Source: JAGVSR01 sp963778225 (GTDB taxonomy: Bacteria > Pseudomonadota > Alphaproteobacteria > Rhizobiales > Hyphomicrobiaceae). From it: a DNA stretch of 64,000 nucleotides. Under the pieces are notes generated by a model. The model ran no database searches, was not told the origin of the DNA, and saw nothing but the letters and a program-made list of their open reading frames with translations. This document shows, one piece after another, positions 45,577 to 56,679 of this stretch (the first letter of the stretch is position 1; the number at the start of each line of letters is the position of its first letter). The stretch is from positions 186,001-250,000 of the forward strand of contig CAVZTR010000010.1 of the NCBI GenBank assembly GCA_963778225.1, given 5' to 3'. A program made the position numbers and the translations under genes.

Positions 45577-46533
45577 CTAAGCGCGCGAACGCCGTTTCGC
45601 CTTGGGTGCGTGGCCCGCCGGCTGGCCGGATGTGCGGGCCTGCCATTCGGAAAACTCGTCAGCGAAGCGATTGCATTCTCCTTTGAGCCACATGGCGAAT
45701 GCCTGGGCGGTCTTCGATAGTCGTGCACCTTCAGCGTGAACGAGGAAGTAGCTGAACTCCTCCACCGTAGCCTCGAAGGGCCGCACGAGGCGACCGGACA
45801 TGAGGGCATCGCCGGCCTGTACCGTGTCGGCCAATGCAAAGCCGGCGCCGGCCTCAGCCGCTGCGATGGCCAGTTCGCCGCGCACCTGAGGTCCGCTCAG
45901 CGCGTCGGTGGGCGTCACCCCGGCTGCGTGAAACCATGCCGGCCAGGCATCGTACCGGTCTTCGCGAATGAGAGGCTGTCCGACAAGATCGGCGGGAGCC
46001 TTGACTGCCGAAGTCTCAAGGATCCGCGGCGCGCAAACAGGGGACGATTTCGCATCGAACAGCTTTTCAGATGCAATGTCTTTCCATGGCCCCCGGCCAT
46101 ACCGGATGCCGATGTCCGCCTCGCCTTTTGCGTAGTCGGTGAGACGCGGATCCGGATCGACGATGATGTCGACGTCGGGATGACCGGCGAGAAAGCGCTT
46201 CAACCGCGGAACGAGCCACAGGGCCGCGAACGAAACGTCGCTGGCAACGACGAGTGCTTTGGATTTTGTGTCGAAGCGATCGACGGCCGCGGCGAGAAGG
46301 TCGAACGCGCGACTGAGATCGGACGCGAGCGCAAGGCCATCCTGAGTGAGAGCCACGCCGCGGCCCGTGCGATGAAACAGCTTGGCGCCGAGCCACGATT
46401 CCAGATCGCGAACATGACGGCTGATTGCGGCTTGCGCGACATTCAGTTCGCCGGCAGCAAGTGTCAGGCTTTCCAGACGGGCTGCCGCTTCGAAGGCGCG
46501 CAGCGCGTTGAGGGACGGAAGTTTTCGAACCAT
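45577..46533 (-). CDS. LysR-family transcriptional regulator (GcvA-like)
   Basis: 318 aa from ATG 46533. Winged helix-turn-helix at residues 5-62 (LNALRAFEAAARLESLTLA, NVAQAAISRHVRDLESWLG), then effector-binding domain (VSFAALWLVPRLKRFLAGHP, GEADIGIRYGRGPW). The pattern resembles GcvA/AmpR-type regulators. Its target is not obvious: downstream is convergent ettA, upstream the DUF4142 gene is on the same strand 275 nt away. The C-terminal tail is basic. Confidence 0.88.
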   Translation of the reverse strand: MVRKLPSLNALRAFEAAARLESLTLAAGELNVAQAAISRHVRDLESWLGAKLFHRTGRGVALTQDGLALASDLSRAFDLLAAAVDRFDTKSKALVVASDVSFAALWLVPRLKRFLAGHPDVDIIVDPDPRLTDYAKGEADIGIRYGRGPWKDIASEKLFDAKSSPVCAPRILETSAVKAPADLVGQPLIREDRYDAWPAWFHAAGVTPTDALSGPQVRGELAIAAAEAGAGFALADTVQAGDALMSGRLVRPFEATVEEFSYFLVHAEGARLSKTAQAFAMWLKGECNRFADEFSEWQARTSGQPAGHAPKAKRRSRA

Positions 46534-46808
46534 GAGACGCACAACATCATGTTATGGGCGGTTACCCGCAATGCTGTTTGTTCATAGCGCGAATTGCGCG
46601 CACCGTCTCCTCGCGTTGAGGAGAGAAGACGGTGCTGCTAGCGATCGAATGGTTTGTGAAGTCGATTGAACAAATGCTTTTCGGCCGAGGGAGAGACCGG
46701 CCGCCGCAAGACGAGGTTGCATGCGAGTCGGACAAAGTCCGCCGACCTGATCATGGAAGCGGAGGCAGCAGAACGGCGAGGCTTTCTGCTATCTAAAGCG
46801 ATGTTGCT

Positions 46809-47396
46809 TTACTGCGTGGCGCTGCCGCCCGTCACCTTGGATCGCAGATCCTCCACCATCGTTTTGTGCTTCTCGAGCGACGGCAGCGTGGCTTGCGCGA
46901 ACTGCTTTAATTCCGCGTTGTCGCCATTCTTGGCGTAGTTCGAAAACAGATTGATCGCCTCGTCATGCGCCTTCAGTTGCGCGGCGACATACTGGCCATC
47001 GAATTTGTTGCCGCCGGCCTGTTTCAGTTTATCGACGACGTCTTGATGCTTCGGCGTCATCTTGTCGGCGGGCGGTGGCAAGCCGGCCGTTTGCAGGGTC
47101 GACTTCATCTGTTCGCCGACCTTCGTATGATCGTCGATCATCATCTGCGCGAAAGATTTCACGTCCTGGTTCTGCGATTTCTCCAGGGCGATACGGCTCG
47201 ATTCCACTTCAAGAGTGTTTCCGGAAGCCGCAGCCATCGTGAAGGATCTCGTTGCCTTGCTGGCCTTGCCCTTCATCTGCTGAGAGTCGGTGCCCGTGCG
47301 CGTTGTGCTGCCGGGATCCTTCTGGATTTTTTGGTCCTGAGCCAGGGCGGGCGTGGCCGCCAATGTGGCTATGGCGATGAGTGAAACGAGTTTCAT
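46809..47396 (-). CDS. DUF4142 exported protein
   Basis: 195 aa from ATG 47396. Signal peptide (LVSLIAIATLAATPALA), then a helical DUF4142 domain: FTMAAASGNTLEVESSRIAL, KSFAQMMIDDHTKVGEQ, and QLKAHDEAINLFSNYAKNGD. Ferritin-like helical periplasmic proteins of unknown function, common in Rhizobiales and sometimes linked to stress. It is followed by a long gap before a convergent LysR gene. Confidence 0.88.
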   Translation of the reverse strand: MKLVSLIAIATLAATPALAQDQKIQKDPGSTTRTGTDSQQMKGKASKATRSFTMAAASGNTLEVESSRIALEKSQNQDVKSFAQMMIDDHTKVGEQMKSTLQTAGLPPPADKMTPKHQDVVDKLKQAGGNKFDGQYVAAQLKAHDEAINLFSNYAKNGDNAELKQFAQATLPSLEKHKTMVEDLRSKVTGGSATQ

Positions 47397-47741
47397 GGGT
47401 CGCGTCCTTTTCGATTGTTTCCTCCACGTTCGGTCGTGGTCGGGAACGAACGCCGCCGCCTCACGCCCGTTCCCGGCAGCGCGGACGCTCGTCAATTCGA
47501 AAAGTGGTTAACCCCGGGCGTCGAAGCGGCGCAGCACCACAACCTGGATTCAGGCTTGGGTTTTCAGAAGGTTGCGCGTCCGCTCGAAAAAAATTTGCAA
47601 CTTTTCCGCGAGGAACAGGTGGTCGCAGGCGTCGAATTGTCCTGCGGCAGCTGGAACTTGAGCGGTTTTGCTCATCTTGCTTCTGCCGCATTGCTGAGGC
47701 GCAAAGACACTAGGTAAAGAAACAGCAAACAGGACCGATCC
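47397..47741. other. Divergent promoter region, no gene seen
   Basis: 345 nt between the DUF4142 gene and the CHAP-like gene. No ORF, repeat or strong palindrome that I can support; it must hold promoters for both genes. Confidence 0.35.
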
Positions 47742-48209
47742 ATGAGCAGAACTTTTGCAGCCGCACTCGCGGCATTTGCCGGCATGGCCGTCATCGCCAC
47801 CGCAGAGGCACGGCCCTACGACCCGACACAATCGCAAGGCTGGCAGCAGACCGAAGGCGCTGAACCAAGCCAGCGGGGCAGGCGCCAGACCGCGCGCCAG
47901 CATCGCTACGTGCAATCGGTCGAACGGGCTCCGCGCAGTTCGGGCGTTGGTCCGCGTCCGGGCAGATGGTGTGGGTGGTGGATGCGCACTCAGAAGGGTG
48001 GCGGTCCTGAATACAACCTCGCCTGGAACTGGCGCAAATATGGCTCGCCTTCGGGCCCGCAGGTCGGCGCCGTGGTCGTCTGGCGCCACCACGTCGGCAT
48101 GATCGTCGGCCGCGCCGCAAATGGTCAGTGGATCGTGAAATCCGGAAACGACGGCGGCGCTGTGCGCACGCGTGCCCGGTCGGTAGCCGGCGCAATCTTC
48201 CGCGTCTAA
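47742..48209 (+). CDS. Exported CHAP-like (TIGR02594-type) peptidase protein
   Basis: 155 aa. Signal peptide (FAAALAAFAGMAVIATAEA), a low-complexity stretch rich in Gln and Arg, then a compact domain with GRWCGWWMRTQKGGGPEY near residue 78 and GAVVVWRHHVGMIVG near 108. The cysteine and histidine have CHAP/NlpC spacing, so a peptidoglycan amidase or peptidase is likely. Activity is not proven. Strong terminator follows. Confidence 0.75.
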   Translation: MSRTFAAALAAFAGMAVIATAEARPYDPTQSQGWQQTEGAEPSQRGRRQTARQHRYVQSVERAPRSSGVGPRPGRWCGWWMRTQKGGGPEYNLAWNWRKYGSPSGPQVGAVVVWRHHVGMIVGRAANGQWIVKSGNDGGAVRTRARSVAGAIFRV

Positions 48210-48235
48210 AATTCTCACCGCGCCCCGCAATAAGC

Positions 48236-48263
48236 AAAAGGCCGCCCGAAAGGGCGGCCTTTT
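48236..48263. terminator. Bidirectional rho-independent terminator
   Basis: Perfect 12-bp stem AAAAGGCCGCCC/GGGCGGCCTTTT with a GAAA tetraloop, between convergent genes. One of the strongest terminators in the window. Confidence 0.92.
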
Positions 48264-48293
48264 CGTCTTGAACGGTAATCGCGGCTCAAATCG

Positions 48294-48887
48294 CTATTGG
48301 TTCAGCGCTGCAACCAAGGCTTTCGGATTGTCTTGGTTCTTGCTGATGTAGTCTTGGAAGAGATTGCCGAGGACCGTGGTCATCTGGAACATCAGGATCT
48401 CCGCCTCGCGGACCTTGTAGGTGGTCCCACGACGCACGACCGTCCATCGAACGTCATAGGTCGATCCATCGCGCAGCACCACCTTCGTGTCGACATACGT
48501 GATGCCGCCCGTGCCCGCCGACTGGCCGACCACGACGGCGCGCGCGACAGGATACTTCGGCGCCTCCTTGGCGGCATAACGTGCGATCCAGTTCACCATG
48601 CCATTGTAGTAGGCGGGCCGATCGGTCTTCGACATCCTGTTGGCGTAGGACCCGAGCGCGGTCAGCCCGATCGCCGGCAGATCGGCATGGCTGCGCAGCG
48701 CCGTGCCAAATGACAGCGCCGATCCTGTCCGGGAGGCAGCGACGAGTTCGTTGGCGACGCGCTGCATGTAGGCGGCAGGCGTCTCGGCCATGGCGGCGCC
48801 GGCGGAGAATAGAAATGCGACGCAGGCGATAAAGGTTCGCGCACCTGCGAAATGGCGGGACGTGATGTGCATCTCAGACAAACTCAT
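48294..48887 (-). CDS. MlaC/Ttg2D family periplasmic lipid-transport protein
   Basis: 197 aa (ATG 48887; ATG 48872 is an alternative). Signal peptide (FIACVAFLFSAGAAMA). Domain: ALRSHADLPAIGLTALGSYA, YYNGMVNWIARYAAKEAPKY, STYDVRWTVVRRGTTYKVRE, matching the toluene-tolerance Ttg2D/MlaC family that carries phospholipids between outer-membrane and inner-membrane complexes. The mla permease genes are not in the window. Convergent with the CHAP-like gene. Confidence 0.85.
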   Translation of the reverse strand: MSLSEMHITSRHFAGARTFIACVAFLFSAGAAMAETPAAYMQRVANELVAASRTGSALSFGTALRSHADLPAIGLTALGSYANRMSKTDRPAYYNGMVNWIARYAAKEAPKYPVARAVVVGQSAGTGGITYVDTKVVLRDGSTYDVRWTVVRRGTTYKVREAEILMFQMTTVLGNLFQDYISKNQDNPKALVAALNQ

Positions 48888-49052
48888 TGCTAGCCGCGAG
48901 GGGGATAACTGACACCATGGCGCCTGAATGCGGCACCCCGGTGGCCTTGTGCCCCGGATTTGAAGCTACAGCATTTGATGATGTTCGCGTCAAATGCTCA
49001 GCCCGTGTCAATCTGTTGGAGCCGGTTTCCCTCCAGTGCCGGAGGAGGCGGT

Positions 49053-49634
49053 TCAGGTCCGCAGAATTTGCGGTGCAACTTCCTTGAGGCCGAGTGCGGC
49101 GGCCACTTGATTGACGTCCGATTGCATCAGGCGCGGCGCCATGGCCACCAGAACGGAGCGCTCCCGGTCAGGATGAACCATGATGAGTTCGTGGCGCACG
49201 CCCGATAACGAGGCTCGCAGATAAGGCGCAAGTCCGAGAAAATCCGCCACGGGAGCGCTCCACACGGATGAGCGCCCGAACGAGCGATCCGCAACGGTGA
49301 CCCGACCGGCCGCGATTTCAACCACGCGGCTGCGGGTGAGCGTGTCGAGCAGCCGGTAAATCGGAAATCCAAGCAGAATGAGCCAGAACGCCAGTCCCAC
49401 GCAGATCTGAACGATGGCAAGCGGGCGGGTGGCAGCGGCGTCACGTAGACCCTGATCGGCCAATGCCGCGGTCGCCACGAGGTAGAACGGCGACAGCAGG
49501 ACAGCGGCAAAAGCGAGTAAGAGAGCAAGCAATACCCCCGTCGACCGCCGGGCCGGGAACTGATCGATGCGCACACTTGCAACAGTGAAATCGGGCATCG
49601 ACGGCGTCATGCTGTCGATCGCGGCATTGCGCAT
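49053..49634 (-). CDS. Hypothetical two-helix membrane protein
   Basis: 193 aa. Two hydrophobic helices (about residues 33-55 and 72-95) followed by a soluble C-terminal part with VVEIAAGRVTVADRSFGR and VRHELIMVHPDRERSVLVA, which resembles the beta-sandwich seen in small membrane-linked PH-like domains. Family not recognised. Several in-frame starts near the N-terminus; the first ATG is assumed. Divergent from the ArsR-methyltransferase gene. Confidence 0.68.
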   Translation of the reverse strand: MRNAAIDSMTPSMPDFTVASVRIDQFPARRSTGVLLALLLAFAAVLLSPFYLVATAALADQGLRDAAATRPLAIVQICVGLAFWLILLGFPIYRLLDTLTRSRVVEIAAGRVTVADRSFGRSSVWSAPVADFLGLAPYLRASLSGVRHELIMVHPDRERSVLVAMAPRLMQSDVNQVAAALGLKEVAPQILRT

Positions 49635-49772
49635 GGATGGGTCTCCGAAGGGAAAATGCGGTCGGGTAAAATCAGGCTCTGCAACTTAACTTGGTAATCT
49701 TGATGCTGGGTTAAGCTGTGACCGGACGCTGTTCCCTTTGGGACAACGGCAGGGGACGTGAATATTTGGTCT

Positions 49773-49801
49773 TGACGGACATAAACATATCTTTATGTCT
49801 A
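49773..49801 (+). promoter_or_regulatory. Putative promoter and palindromic operator of the met operon
   Basis: A -35-like TTGACG (49773-49778) is followed about 17 nt later by a weak -10 around TGTCTA (49796-49801). The perfect inverted repeat GACATAAA-CATATC-TTTATGTC (49778-49785 and 49792-49799) fills the spacer. It starts 46 nt before the GTG of the regulator gene. A bound repressor would occlude polymerase, which fits autoregulation. Confidence 0.6.
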
Positions 49802-49823
49802 TTCCGGTAACCCGGAGACCGCG

Positions 49824-50852
49824 GTGACCGAAGCTCTGCCCATGCCTGACCTCGTTGCGGCGCTCAAAGCCGCCGCCGAGCCGACGCGCTTACGCATCCT
49901 GCTTCTGCTGTCTCGCGGCGAACTCTCGGTGAAAGATTTGACGCAAGTCCTGGGGCAGAGCCAGCCTCGGCTATCGCGTCATTTGAAGCTTCTGACCGAA
50001 GCGGGGCTCATCGAGCGCTTCCGGGACGGCAGCTGGGTCTATTTCCATGTCTCCGACCGCACGGCCGGCGGGCACTTGGCCCGCCGTCTGATCGCGGCCG
50101 TGGAAAGCCACGATGCCGTTGCCCGGCGCGATCGCGAACGTCTCGAAACCCTGAAGCGCGATCGCGAGCAGGTGGCCCAAGCCTATTTCAGAACGCATGC
50201 CGCCGATTGGGACCGCATCCGCAGTCTCTACGTGCCCGAAGACGCTGTTGAAAAAGCCATGCTGGAGGCGCTGGGTTCGGGTCCGTTCCGGTTGCTCGTC
50301 GATCTCGGCACCGGCACCGGCCGCATCTTGGAACTCTTCACCGGACGCTATGAGCGCGGCCTCGGCTTCGATCTCAACCAATCCATGCTAGCCTATGCGG
50401 AGAGCAAGCTCTCAGCCGCGGGTCACCACAACACGGAAGTCCGCCACGGCGATCTCTATGACCTGACGCTCCAAGACGGTGTCGCGGACGCCGTGGTGAT
50501 GCATCAGGTCCTGCACTTCCTCGCCGAACCGGGCGCGGCCATCGCTGAGGCCGCACGCATTCTCGCGCCGGGCGGCAAGCTCCTGATCGTCGACTTCGCA
50601 CCTCACGATCTGGAATTCCTCCGCGACGAGCATGCCCACAAGCGGCTCGGCATCGGCGCGGATACAATCGAACAATGGACGGCTGCCGCCGGTCTCGACC
50701 TCAAGCGCTCGGAGCTCCTGGCGCGCGAAGGCGGGTCCGATCAGCCGAAGCTCACGGTATCTCTCTGGGTCGCGGAGCGGCCCAGCACCACCCTTTCGAA
50801 TGCAACCAAGAGAGCGGGCGCGACGGCCCGCCAGATCGAGGAGGCCCGCTGA
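49824..50852 (+). CDS. ArsR-family regulator fused to a SAM-dependent methyltransferase
   Basis: 342 aa from GTG 49824 (GGAG 6 nt upstream). N-terminal winged helix (about residues 8-95): EPTRLRILLLLSRGELSVKD, QSQPRLSRHLKLLTEAGLIE, DGSWVYFHV. The metal motif ELCVCDL of ArsR/SmtB is ELSVKDL here, so the metal-binding cysteines are absent. C-terminal methyltransferase (about 145-290): LLVDLGTGTGRILELF (SAM motif I), ADAVVMHQVLHFLAEPG and GGKLLIVDFAPHD. It overlaps metF by TGATG. Best guess: senses SAM or SAH and controls metF-metH. Confidence 0.9.
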   Translation: MTEALPMPDLVAALKAAAEPTRLRILLLLSRGELSVKDLTQVLGQSQPRLSRHLKLLTEAGLIERFRDGSWVYFHVSDRTAGGHLARRLIAAVESHDAVARRDRERLETLKRDREQVAQAYFRTHAADWDRIRSLYVPEDAVEKAMLEALGSGPFRLLVDLGTGTGRILELFTGRYERGLGFDLNQSMLAYAESKLSAAGHHNTEVRHGDLYDLTLQDGVADAVVMHQVLHFLAEPGAAIAEAARILAPGGKLLIVDFAPHDLEFLRDEHAHKRLGIGADTIEQWTAAAGLDLKRSELLAREGGSDQPKLTVSLWVAERPSTTLSNATKRAGATARQIEEAR

Positions 50853-51781
50853 TGGTCGAGGGCAAGGAACGCAAGAGCCGGCTGCTTGGCGCCGGCGAAA
50901 TCGCCGTCTCATTCGAATTCTTCCCGCCCAAGACGGAGAAGATGGAAGAGCAACTCTGGTCGTCGATCACACGGTTGGCGCCGCTCGCCCCCGAGTTCGT
51001 CTCCGTCACGTACGGAGCGGGCGGCACGACACGCGAGCGCACGCACGCCACCGTCGAACGCATCGTGAAGGAAACCGATCTGCGCCCCGCCGCGCATCTG
51101 ACCTGCGTCGATGCCACGCGCGAGGAAGTCGACGCCGTCGCGCAAGCCTACTGGAACGCAGGCGTACGCCACATCGTGGCGCTGCGCGGCGATCCTGCGT
51201 CGGGCGCCGGCCAGCGGTACGAACCCCATGACGGCGGCTATGTGAATGCCGCTGAACTCGTGGCAGGCCTGAAGAAGATCGCCAACTTCGAAATCTCCGT
51301 CGCCGGCTATCCCGAAAAACATCCCGAGAGCCCCACGCTCCAGGCCGACATGGACAACCTGAAGGCCAAGGTCGATGCCGGCGCCGACCGCATCATCACG
51401 CAGTTCGGCTTCGATAACGCGCACTACTTGCGCTTCCTCGAACGGGCCCGCGCCGCCGGCATCTGGATTCCGATCACGCCCGGCATCGTGCCGATCCACA
51501 ACTTCCGTCAGGTCGCCGGCTTCGCGATCCGCGCGGGTGCGACCGTTCCCGCATGGCTCGCCCGCCGCTTCGAAGGCCTCGACAACGATCCGGAGACGAC
51601 GAAGATGGTCGCCTCGGCGGTCGCGACCGAACAAGTGATGCAGCTGGTCGATGAAGGCATCAAGACCTTCCACTTCTATTCGCTCAACCGCGCCGATCTC
51701 GTCTATGCGATCTGCCACCTCCTGGGATTACGTCCCCTGAAGACGGCCCCGCTCGAAGACCGCCGCATCATGATCGCCTGA
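50852..51781 (+). CDS. metF: Methylenetetrahydrofolate reductase MetF
   Basis: 309 aa FAD enzyme reducing 5,10-methylene-THF to 5-methyl-THF, the methyl donor for MetH. The motifs VSFEFFPPKTEKMEEQLW (near residue 20), FVSVTYGAGGTTRERT, RPAAHLTCVDATREE, HIVALRGDPASG, DRIITQFGFDNAHY and TPGIVPIHNF are family hallmarks. Starts overlapping the regulator stop, so it is translationally coupled; metH follows 46 nt later. Confidence 0.96.
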   Translation: MVEGKERKSRLLGAGEIAVSFEFFPPKTEKMEEQLWSSITRLAPLAPEFVSVTYGAGGTTRERTHATVERIVKETDLRPAAHLTCVDATREEVDAVAQAYWNAGVRHIVALRGDPASGAGQRYEPHDGGYVNAAELVAGLKKIANFEISVAGYPEKHPESPTLQADMDNLKAKVDAGADRIITQFGFDNAHYLRFLERARAAGIWIPITPGIVPIHNFRQVAGFAIRAGATVPAWLARRFEGLDNDPETTKMVASAVATEQVMQLVDEGIKTFHFYSLNRADLVYAICHLLGLRPLKTAPLEDRRIMIA

Positions 51782-51827
51782 CGTTGCCGCTTTGAACAGT
51801 CAGCCTCTGTTGCATTGAAAGAAGAAC

Positions 51828-52892
51828 GTGATGAAACGCCTACCCAGTTATGCCGCCCTCGAAAAGGCCGCCGCCGAGCGCATCCTCATCATCGACGGCG
51901 CCATGGGCACGATGATCCAGCGCCACAAGCCGACTGAGGAAACCTACCGCGGCGAGCGCTTTGCGGATTGGCGTCAGGACGTGAAGGGCAACAACGAGCT
52001 GTTGTCGCTGACGCAGCCGAAAATGATCCAGGACATCCACGAGCAGTATTTCGCCGCCGGCGCCGACATCGCCGAAACGAATACGTTCGGCGCTCAGGTG
52101 GTCTCGCAGGCCGACTACGGCATGCAGGAGCTGTCGTATGAGATGAACCTTGCCAGCGCGCAGCTCGCGCGCAAGGCCGCCGATGCTTGGACAAAGAAGA
52201 CGCCCGAAAAGCCGCGCTTCGTCGCCGGTGCCATCGGCCCGACCAACATGACGGCGTCGATTTCGCCCAAGGTCGACGACCCGAGCTTCCGCCGCATCAC
52301 GTTCGACCAGCTGCGCGAAGCCTATAAGGAGCAGGTGCGCGGCCTGATCGACGGCGGCTCCGATATCATTCTCATCGAAACGGTCTTCGACACGCTCAAC
52401 GCCAAGGCCGCAGGCTACGCCACGCTCGAAGTGTTCGACGAAAAGGACCTCGAACTGCCGATCATGATCTCCGGCACGATCACCGATGAAGCCGGCCGCA
52501 CGCTCACCGGCCAGACGCCGACCGCGTTCTGGTATTCGATGCGCCATTTGCGGCCGTTCTCGATCGGCCTCAACTGCGCGCTGGGTGCGGAGAAGATGCG
52601 CCCGCACATTGCCGAGTTGGCGATGGCGGCCGACACGCGCATCTCAGCCTATCCGAATGCGGGTCTGCCGAACGCAATGGGCGAATACGACGAGACCGCG
52701 CACGAGATGGCGTGCAAGATCGAACCGTGGGCGCACGACGGCCTCGTCAACATCGTCGGCGGCTGCTGCGGCTCCACGCCCGAGCACATCGCCCACATTG
52801 CCGAACACGTGAAAGCCTTCCCCCCGCGCAAGATCCCCAAGGCCGAACCCAAGATGCGCCTCTCCGGCCTCGAACCCTTTGTCGCTGGCTAA
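51828..52892 (+). CDS. metH1: Methionine synthase, homocysteine-binding half (MetH N-terminal)
   Basis: 354 aa carrying only the first module of cobalamin-dependent methionine synthase. It starts ERILIIDGAMGTMIQRHKP; the zinc ligands are the cysteine in SIGLNCALGAEKMRPH and the pair in VGGCCGSTPEHIAH (near residue 309). The module deprotonates homocysteine for methyl transfer. The second module is encoded just downstream as a separate gene, a split known in some alphaproteobacteria such as Caulobacter. A lone BHMT-type enzyme is less likely given the neighbour. Confidence 0.93.
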   Translation: MMKRLPSYAALEKAAAERILIIDGAMGTMIQRHKPTEETYRGERFADWRQDVKGNNELLSLTQPKMIQDIHEQYFAAGADIAETNTFGAQVVSQADYGMQELSYEMNLASAQLARKAADAWTKKTPEKPRFVAGAIGPTNMTASISPKVDDPSFRRITFDQLREAYKEQVRGLIDGGSDIILIETVFDTLNAKAAGYATLEVFDEKDLELPIMISGTITDEAGRTLTGQTPTAFWYSMRHLRPFSIGLNCALGAEKMRPHIAELAMAADTRISAYPNAGLPNAMGEYDETAHEMACKIEPWAHDGLVNIVGGCCGSTPEHIAHIAEHVKAFPPRKIPKAEPKMRLSGLEPFVAG

Positions 52893-52911
52893 TCGAAAAG
52901 AAAATCAGAAA

Positions 52912-55602
<2,691 letters not shown>

Positions 55603-55740
55603 GGCACTCGGCGCCAAGATTGCACGAACAGTTTTCTCAGCGCGCTGCCCGAGCCCGTTGTTTTCCCGTCATATCGGTCATGATAGCGTCCAGCCGGGGC
55701 GGGACCGGTCAGCGGTCGCGTGACGAAAACGGGGAACCAC

Positions 55741-56085
55741 ATGCTGGGACGACTTGTACTGCTGCTGTTGCAGATCGCGGGGGGCTATTTCCTTGGCAAG
55801 ATCGCGATGGGATACATACCCATTCGCGGTGATCTTTCGATCTTCGTTTATGCCGTCGTCGTGTCGGTGATCATCTTCCTCATCGGCATCGTGGCTTCGC
55901 AAATCATCAAAGACGTAGGGATGCCGCACAGCGGCACGCTCTCTTCGTCGCTTGTGCTCGCACTCATTTTCGCGCTGATCTGGACATTCCTGCCGCCGCT
56001 CGTTCCGGACCTGCCATGGAACAAGGTGCCGGCGCAGTGGGCGGTCCTGATCGGAGCGGTGCTGGGCTATTTTGCCAAGCGTTAG
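55741..56085 (+). CDS. Small integral membrane protein
   Basis: 114 aa from ATG 55741 with GGGGAACC upstream. Three or four hydrophobic helices (LVLLLLQIAGGYFLGKIAM, DLSIFVYAVVVSVIIFLIGI, LSSSLVLALIFALIWTFLPP, AVLIGAVLGYFAKR). No family recognised. It follows metH2 by 138 nt and ends at a strong terminator, so it may be the last gene of the met transcript, though a separate promoter is possible. Confidence 0.72.
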   Translation: MLGRLVLLLLQIAGGYFLGKIAMGYIPIRGDLSIFVYAVVVSVIIFLIGIVASQIIKDVGMPHSGTLSSSLVLALIFALIWTFLPPLVPDLPWNKVPAQWAVLIGAVLGYFAKR

Positions 56086-56111
56086 CGGCGACAGCAGTCT
56101 TCAAAAAAGCG

Positions 56112-56140
56112 AAAAGCGCGGGGAGGGCTCCCGCGCTTTT
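56112..56140 (+). terminator. Rho-independent terminator
   Basis: Stem AAAAGCGCGGG/CCCGCGCTTTT with a 7-nt loop, T-run included in the stem. Follows the small membrane-protein gene at 55741 and precedes the stop of a convergent tiny ORF, so it may act both ways. Confidence 0.85.
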
Positions 56141-56184
56141 CTATGGGCGTTTCACTTTGCAAGGGTCACGCGTCTTGGCGCGTT

Positions 56185-56268
56185 TCACACATACCCGAAG
56201 CAGATGGCCGCGATGAAGCCGAACGACAAACAGGCGGCCAGCACGTTGAGCGGGGTTGCGATGCCCAT
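56185..56268 (-). CDS. Tiny single-pass membrane protein (27 aa)
   Basis: 27 aa: MGIATPLNVLAACLSFGFIA followed by AICFGYV, almost entirely one hydrophobic helix with no charged residue. The ATG at 56268 has AGGGAGGT 3 nt upstream, one of the best ribosome sites in the window. No name; such peptides are usually missed by gene finders. Supported by the ribosome site and helix pattern, not by homology I can prove. Confidence 0.6.
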   Translation of the reverse strand: MGIATPLNVLAACLSFGFIAAICFGYV

Positions 56269-56679
56269 GTTACCTCCCTAGACGTTTTCGTCGCCGGGTC
56301 AGAACGCGCTGATGACAGAGCTTGTTCCGCGCCCTTTGCTTCTTTTATTTTGCAGGCGAGGGCCGCCTGACAGCCGCAAACGTAATGAGCGAAGTCACCC
56401 GGCTGCAACGAAAAACGATTCCGCAATGCAGCAGGTGAAGCTCGAAAGAGAACCGCAGCTTGAGACGGATCAAGCACCCCGGACGAATGGGAATGCGCGA
56501 GGCGGCGCGCGTTACCTCCGCGAGCCTACGACCGAAGTGCTGCAATGAGAGCGGCTTGAGCGCCGCCGGCTCTGAGACACGGGGCCGGTCCGTCTACCTG
56601 GATCTCAAATGGATGTGGGGCTCGCGTACGCTTTTCGCACCGCGACAACGAATTTTCGTGAGCGCCCTCCGCGACCGGC
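56269..56679. other. Intergenic region, no gene seen
   Basis: 411 nt between the tiny ORF start and the GNAT stop. Presumably holds the promoter of the tiny ORF. Open frames on both strands have no ribosome site or recognisable protein. Confidence 0.35.

Noticed and set aside
46630..46798. Short plus frame (VKSIEQMLFGRGR...) upstream of the LysR gene
   Set aside because: Starts only at GTG without a convincing ribosome site and overlaps the LysR promoter area.
49635..49772. Possible SAM or SAH riboswitch ahead of the met operon
   Set aside because: No SAM-I/II/IV or SAH motif pattern was seen; the promoter palindrome explains control better.
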